A stretch of DNA of 64,000 bases from positions 1 through 64,000 of the forward strand of contig JAPDFW010000057.1 of assembly GCA_028826165.1 (NCBI GenBank), given 5' to 3'. Every line of letters begins with the position of its first letter. Position 1 is the first letter of the stretch. Both the position numbers and the translations under genes were made by a program. This stretch comes from Anaeramoeba ignava (lineage: Eukaryota; Metamonada; Anaeramoebidae). This document shows positions 59,666 through 64,000 of the stretch, piece by piece. Below the pieces are notes generated by a model. It was not told the DNA's origin. It made no database searches and was given only the letters and a program-made list of their open reading frames with translations.

Positions 59666-61473
59666 ATGATAATGAATTTTAATTATTTTTTCTTTTATTT
59701 TATATTTTACACTTTTATTTTTTATTTCATTTTAACTCAAGGTTTGTATTTTTATTATTCTTAATTTTCTTTTTTCTAAGGAAAATTTTTTTTTTAAAAT
59801 AATTTTACATCTTTATTACAAGGAAAACCAAGAGAAAAAAAAGAAATATAAATATAAATATAAATATAAATATAAATATAAATATAAATATAAATATAAA
59901 TATAAATATAAATATAAATATAAATATAAATATAAATATAAATATAAATATAAATATAAATATAAATATAAATATAAATCTAAATATAAATATAAATATA
60001 AATATAAATATAAATATAAATATAAATATAAATATAAATATAAATATAAATATAAATATAAATATAAATATAAATATAAATATAAATATAAATATAAATA
60101 TAAATATAAATATAAATATAAATATAAATATAAATATAAATTATAAATATAAATATAAATATAAATATAAATATAAATATAAAAATATAAATATAAATAT
60201 ATAAAATAAATATAAATATAAATATAAATATAAATATAAATATAAATATAAATACATAAAATATAAATAAATACAAAATATAAAATATAAAAATAATAAA
60301 ATATAAATATAAATATAAATATAAATATAAATATAAACATAAACATAAATATAAAAATATAAACATAAATATAAACATAAAATAACATAAAATAAATATA
60401 AAACATAAAATATAAAAATAAATATGTATAAATATAAAATAAACATAAACATAAATATAAAATAAATATAAAAATAAAAATAAATATAAATATAAATATA
60501 AATATAAAATATAAATATAAATATAAATATAAATATAAATATAAATATAAATATAAAATATAAAATAAAAATAAAAATATAAAATAAATATAACATAAAT
60601 AAAAATATAAATATAAAAATAAATATAAATATAAATATAAATATAAATATATAAATATAAATATAAATATAAATATAAATATAAATATAAATATAAATAT
60701 AAATATAAATATAAATATAAATATAAAATAACATAAATATAAATATAAATATAAATATAAATATAAATATAAATATAAATATAAATATAAATATAAATAT
60801 ATAAATATAAATATAAATATAAATATAAATATAAATATAAATATAAATATAAATATAAATATAAATATAAATATAAATATAAATATAAATATAAATTCAT
60901 TTATAAAATTAAAATTAAAATTAAAATTAAAATTAAAATTAAAATTAAAATTAAAATTAAAATTCATTTATAAAATTAAAATTAAAATTAAAATTAAAAT
61001 TAAAATTAAAATTAAAATTAAAATTAAAATTAAAATTAAAATTAAAATTAAAATTAAAATTAAAATTAAAATCAAAATTAAAATTCATTTATAAAATTAA
61101 AATTAAAATTCATTTATGAAATTAAAATTAAAATTTAGAAATAAATTTTCATTTGCCTTTTTCAAATGAAAAAATGGATAATAATAACAAACCACAAATA
61201 TCATTAATCAAAAAAGAAAAAAGATCGATTTATTCTCTCCAAAATAATATCAATTCCAAAATAATTGGACTTAAAACCAATGACGAGAAAACTGAAACAA
61301 CTAATCATCTTCACTTAATCATTTATTTATCAGTTGGAATACTTGTACCAATAATTCTTCTCTTGATTATTTTTATAATTTATTATTGTGTTAAAAAAAA
61401 GAAAAGAGAAAATTTAAGAAAGAAGACTTTATTACTAATCGATGATGATGAGGATGATGATGTTTTTAACTAG
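59666..61473 (+). CDS. Small type I membrane protein split by a 1.4-kb repeat intron
   Basis: Exon 1 (59666-59741) encodes a signal-peptide-like N-terminus ([20 protein letters not shown], then FILTQ). Exon 2 (61139-61473) encodes a short hydrophilic ectodomain, one membrane span ([20 protein letters not shown]), a basic stop-transfer [11 protein letters not shown] and an acidic end. Joined in phase this is 136 residues. The donor is GTTTGT and the acceptor TTTAG. Function unknown. The pairing of the two exons is inferred; exon 2 alone, starting at Met 61174, is the alternative. Confidence 0.5.
59742..61138 (+). repeat. (ATATAA)n and (ATTAAA)n block
   Basis: About 1.05 kb of AAATAT/ATATAA hexanucleotides (59840-60895) followed by ~235 bp of AAAATT. 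A CATTTATAAAATT element recurs four times (60897, 60963, 61086, 61110) as a boundary between sub-blocks. Long Tyr/Leu or Ile/Phe frames here are repeat artefacts. Confidence 0.9.
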
Positions 61474-61952
61474 ATTTGCAAAAGAGATTCATTTTGAAGA
61501 AGATGATTTGATTTGTAGTTAATTAATTATATTGTTTTGGGATTAATTTTTGTGTATATTATTATTATTATTGGAACAATTTTCTTGTTATCAAAAATTT
61601 TTTTTCAATAACATCAGAAGTTATTCAATTTATCTTTCATCATAAAAAGAAACTTTCAATTAAAATAAAAATATTTCTTTTTCTTTTTCTTTTTCTTTTT
61701 CTTTTATAAAAAAAAAATGAAAAAAATTTGTTGTTATTTGAGATCACTTCATTGAAAGTGTGAGAGAAAAAAGAGTTGTGTTTTGATAAAGAAAAGGTCA
61801 TTCATTCAAACTGAATAAACAAAACCAAAAAAAAGAAAAAAAGAAAAAAGAAAAAAAAAAGAAAGAAAAAAAGCAAGAAAATAAAAGCAAGAACCTAAAA
61901 AAAAAAACTTTTTTGAAAAAGGAAAAAGTAAAAGAAAAGGTAAAAGAAAAAA
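61474..61952. other. Convergent intergenic region, no gene seen
   Basis: AT-rich with A-runs and a CTTTTT run at ~61678-61705. It separates converging genes. No coding or RNA feature recognised. Confidence 0.45.
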
Positions 61953-62499
61953 TCATCTGACCATATCACCACGAGTTTGTAATTCTCTTGCGTCTTGGCA
62001 AGCACCGCAAGGACCACAACACCACATCACAAGGAAATCATTAACTGGACTTTCTTCGAATCCATAAGTTGATCGAATTTGTTGGCGAGTATAATATTCT
62101 CTAGGACAACAGATGCAATCACAAATTGTGCAATCTCTTCCATCAGCACCTGATTTGTTTTTTGCTGCAAGATAAGGAGGGCAGAAAGTTCCACACAAAC
62201 CTATTTAAAAAAGAGATGAATAAACAAAACAGATCAAACGCGATGAATTTTTTCCAAAAGAATTTTTCAATATAAAATTTATTATTATTATTATTATTTT
62301 TATTATTTTTATTATTTTTATTTTGATGTAAAAATTAATGGAAATTTTAATCATGTTGGTTAAATTCGATTATTTATAAATTAAACTTATTTAAATTAAA
62401 AAAAAAAATTAAAAAAAAATTAAAAATAAAAATAATGAATTTTACAAATTTTGAAATCGCCAAAGCATGCAAAAAGACTTGAACTCCAATCGTTTGCCA
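61953..62499 (-). CDS. PLAC8-family Cys-rich protein (5' end uncertain)
   Basis: Two exons are supported: 62499-62446 and 62200-61953. Joined they read NDWSSSLFACFGDFKIC, then LCGTFCPPYLAAKNKSG, then CTICDCICCPREYY, and finally DFLVMWCCGPCGACQDAREL. This is the full PLAC8 pattern of paired Cys clusters with a trailing Gln-Asp/Arg-Glu-Leu. PLAC8 proteins sit at membranes and affect metal handling or cell size in other eukaryotes. The first coding exon, with the start Met, lies further upstream and was not identified with confidence; a Met at 62656 is one possibility. Confidence 0.8.
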
Positions 62500-62966
62500 C
62501 TATTACATAAAAAAAAAAATTAAAATCAAAATTAAAATTAAAATTAAAATCAAAATCAAAATTAAAATTAAAATTAAAATTAAAATTAAAAGCAAAATCA
62601 AAAAATATAATTAATTGAAAACTGAACAATAATTGCAAGAAATTGTAAATGATCATTACTTTGTTTTTTTTTTTTAAAAAAGGTAATAAAAAATAAACGA
62701 AAAAAAAAATGAAAAATGAAAAAAAATTTTTTTAATTAAAAAAACAAAAAAAATAAAAAAGGAGAAAAATATTTTTTTTTTCTTCTTTTTTATTATTCAA
62801 TTATTATAAAATTTGAATTGAAATTTTTGCTAAAAAAATTGATTTTCTTTCTAAATAATAATCATTTAAAATTTAAGTTTAAATTGTTTATTTCATTTTT
62901 ATTTGAGTAAAAGTAAGAAAAGAAGAAGAAGAAAAAGAAAGAGAGAAGAGAAAGAGAAAAAAGGAG
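62500..62966. other. Between PLAC8 exons and TOM5-like gene
   Basis: Contains an (AAAATT/AAAATC)n run at 62520-62600, probably in an intron or leader of the PLAC8 gene, then T and A tracts. The missing first PLAC8 exon should be here. Confidence 0.4.
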
Positions 62967-63119
62967 TTAATTTGAACTAAAAAATTGTCGAATTGGTTTA
63001 ACTTTTTGAATAATAGTTGAAGACACTTTAAGAGCAACTACACAACCAACAAAAATATTTGCTTTCTTTTTAAAATCAGATTTTGCTTGTTCTGAAGAAA
63101 GAGGTTGAAACATAAACAT
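62967..63119 (-). CDS. TOM5-like 50-residue membrane protein
   Basis: A short intact frame of 50 residues, from MFMFQPLSSEQAK to IRQFFSSN. The order is an acidic/polar start, a basic patch DFKKKAN, one hydrophobic helix (IFVGCVVALKVSSTII) and a short basic end (QKVKPIR). Size and pattern resemble TOM5, the small subunit of the mitochondrial outer-membrane translocase: a basic region before one helix, then a Lys-rich end. Similarity is weak because the protein is tiny. It is preceded by the usual A/T-rich leader. It could equally be another tail-anchored micro-protein. Confidence 0.4.
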   Translation of the reverse strand: MFMFQPLSSEQAKSDFKKKANIFVGCVVALKVSSTIIQKVKPIRQFFSSN

Positions 63120-64000
63120 TTTAAAAAAAATGAAAAAATGAAAAAATGAAAAAATAAAAAAATGAAAAAATGAAAAAATGAAAAAATGAAAAAAAAATGA
63201 ATTAAAAATGAAAAAATGAAAAATGAAAAATGAAATGAATTAAAAAAATTGTTCAGTATAATAAAGTTTTTATTGATCAAACTTTATAAAAAGAATGGAA
63301 AAGATTTAAAAAAAAAAAGGAAAAATTTAAGAAAAAAGAAAAAGCATTGTAAAAAAATTTTTTAAAGTTGAAAAAGTGGATCAAACTTGTTTAATAACTT
63401 GCTGGATTAAATTTTTTTAAGGAAAGTAAATTTTTAAATCACTTCCAATTTTAAAAGTAAATTTTTTAAATTATGTAAATTTTAAATAAATTTTTGTAAA
63501 TTTTTAAATTTTAAAGTGAACGTTCCTGAAATTTTAAAAGTAAATTTAAAGTAAATTTTAAAGTAAATTTTAAAAGTAAATTTTAAAGTAAATTTTAAAG
63601 TAAATTTTAAATTTTAAAATAAATTTTAAAAGTAAATTTTAAAGTAAATTTTAAAGTAAATTTTAAAGTAAATTTTAAAGTAAATTTTAAAGTAAATTTA
63701 AAAGTAAATTTTAAAGTAAATTTTAAAGTAAATTTTAAAGTAAATTTTAAAGTAAATTTTAAAGTAAATTTTAAAGTAAATTTTAAAGTAAATTTTAAAG
63801 TAAATTTAAAGTAAATTTTAAAGTAAATTTTAAAGTAAATTTAAAAGTAAATTTAAAAGTAAATTTTAAAGTAAATTTTAAAGTAAATTTTAAAGTAAAT
63901 TTTAAAGTAAATTTTAAAGTAAATTTAAAGTAAATTTTAAAGTAAATTTTAAAGTAAATTTTTTAAAGTAAATTTTTAAATTTAAAAGTAAATTTTAAAG
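63120..64000. repeat. T/A-rich leader then (AAATTTTAAAGTA)n tandem repeat to window end
   Basis: 63120-63420 holds GAAAAAAT runs and T/A tracts. From ~63440 to the end there are about 40 copies of a 13-bp unit AAATTTTAAAGTA (some AAATTTAAAGTA). Unlike most other arrays here, this word contains GT in every unit on the plus strand. No gene seen; it may be an intron or spacer of a gene beyond the window. Confidence 0.85.

Noticed and set aside
59816-60967. Three overlapping minus-strand frames up to 383 residues of Tyr-Leu/Ile-Phe
   Set aside because: A translation of the (ATATAA)n repeat only, with no non-repeat sequence.

Overview
The window looks like nuclear DNA of a very AT-rich protist. 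Genes carry many short GT-AG introns, stops are TAA, TGA and TAG, and genes sit close together on both strands with T-rich leaders just before ATG. Large families of propeller-BTB proteins and the abundance of Asn/Gln/Glu/Lys-coding simple repeats suggest an amoeboid protist such as Anaeramoeba. That name is an inference from gene style; no database was searched.

Layout. 0.7-3.7 kb (-): PX-domain (sorting-nexin-like) gene with several frame breaks. 3.9-14.7 kb (+): four RCC1-BTB paralogues (one intact, three frame-broken) with a WD40-BTB gene between copies 1 and 2. 14.8-18.5 kb (-): SAPS-family PP6 regulatory subunit in 12 exons. 18.8-24.3 kb (+): cullin-3. 24.6-34.0 kb (-): Frag1/DRAM/Sfk1-like membrane protein and a 2,778-residue integrin-propeller/fibronectin-III surface protein. 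35.4-42.1 kb (-): MIR-domain (SDF2-like) family with three full copies and three decayed ones embedded in simple repeats. 42.5-47.3 kb (+): torsin/Clp-like AAA+ protein with a signal peptide, a histone-fold doublet (H3-like followed by H4-like), and UBE2W. 47.5-49.3 kb (-): Kelch-BTB. 49.4-54.2 kb (+): RIC1. 54.3-56.8 kb (+): queuine tRNA-ribosyltransferase. 56.9-63.1 kb: two membrane proteins, a small unknown protein, a PLAC8 protein and a TOM5-like 50-residue protein. The rest is simple repeat.

Common threads. (1) Ubiquitin: a cullin-3 scaffold, a UBE2W E2 and six BTB genes lie within 50 kb. The BTB genes use three propeller types (RCC1, WD40, Kelch) joined to the same tandem BTB module, which fits a CUL3 adaptor repertoire. 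(2) Repeats: introns and spacers are inflated by locus-specific AT-rich words, usually G-free on the sense strand. (3) Membrane and trafficking: RIC1, a PX protein, PLAC8, an adhesin and a torsin-like protein.

Most notable are the H3-H4 histone doublet, a consensus U12-type AT-AC intron in UBE2W, and a WD40 gene whose seven propeller blades each occupy one phase-0 exon. Frame breaks in several genes often fall in A-runs or simple repeats, so recent pseudogenes and uncorrected assembly errors cannot be told apart from this sequence alone.
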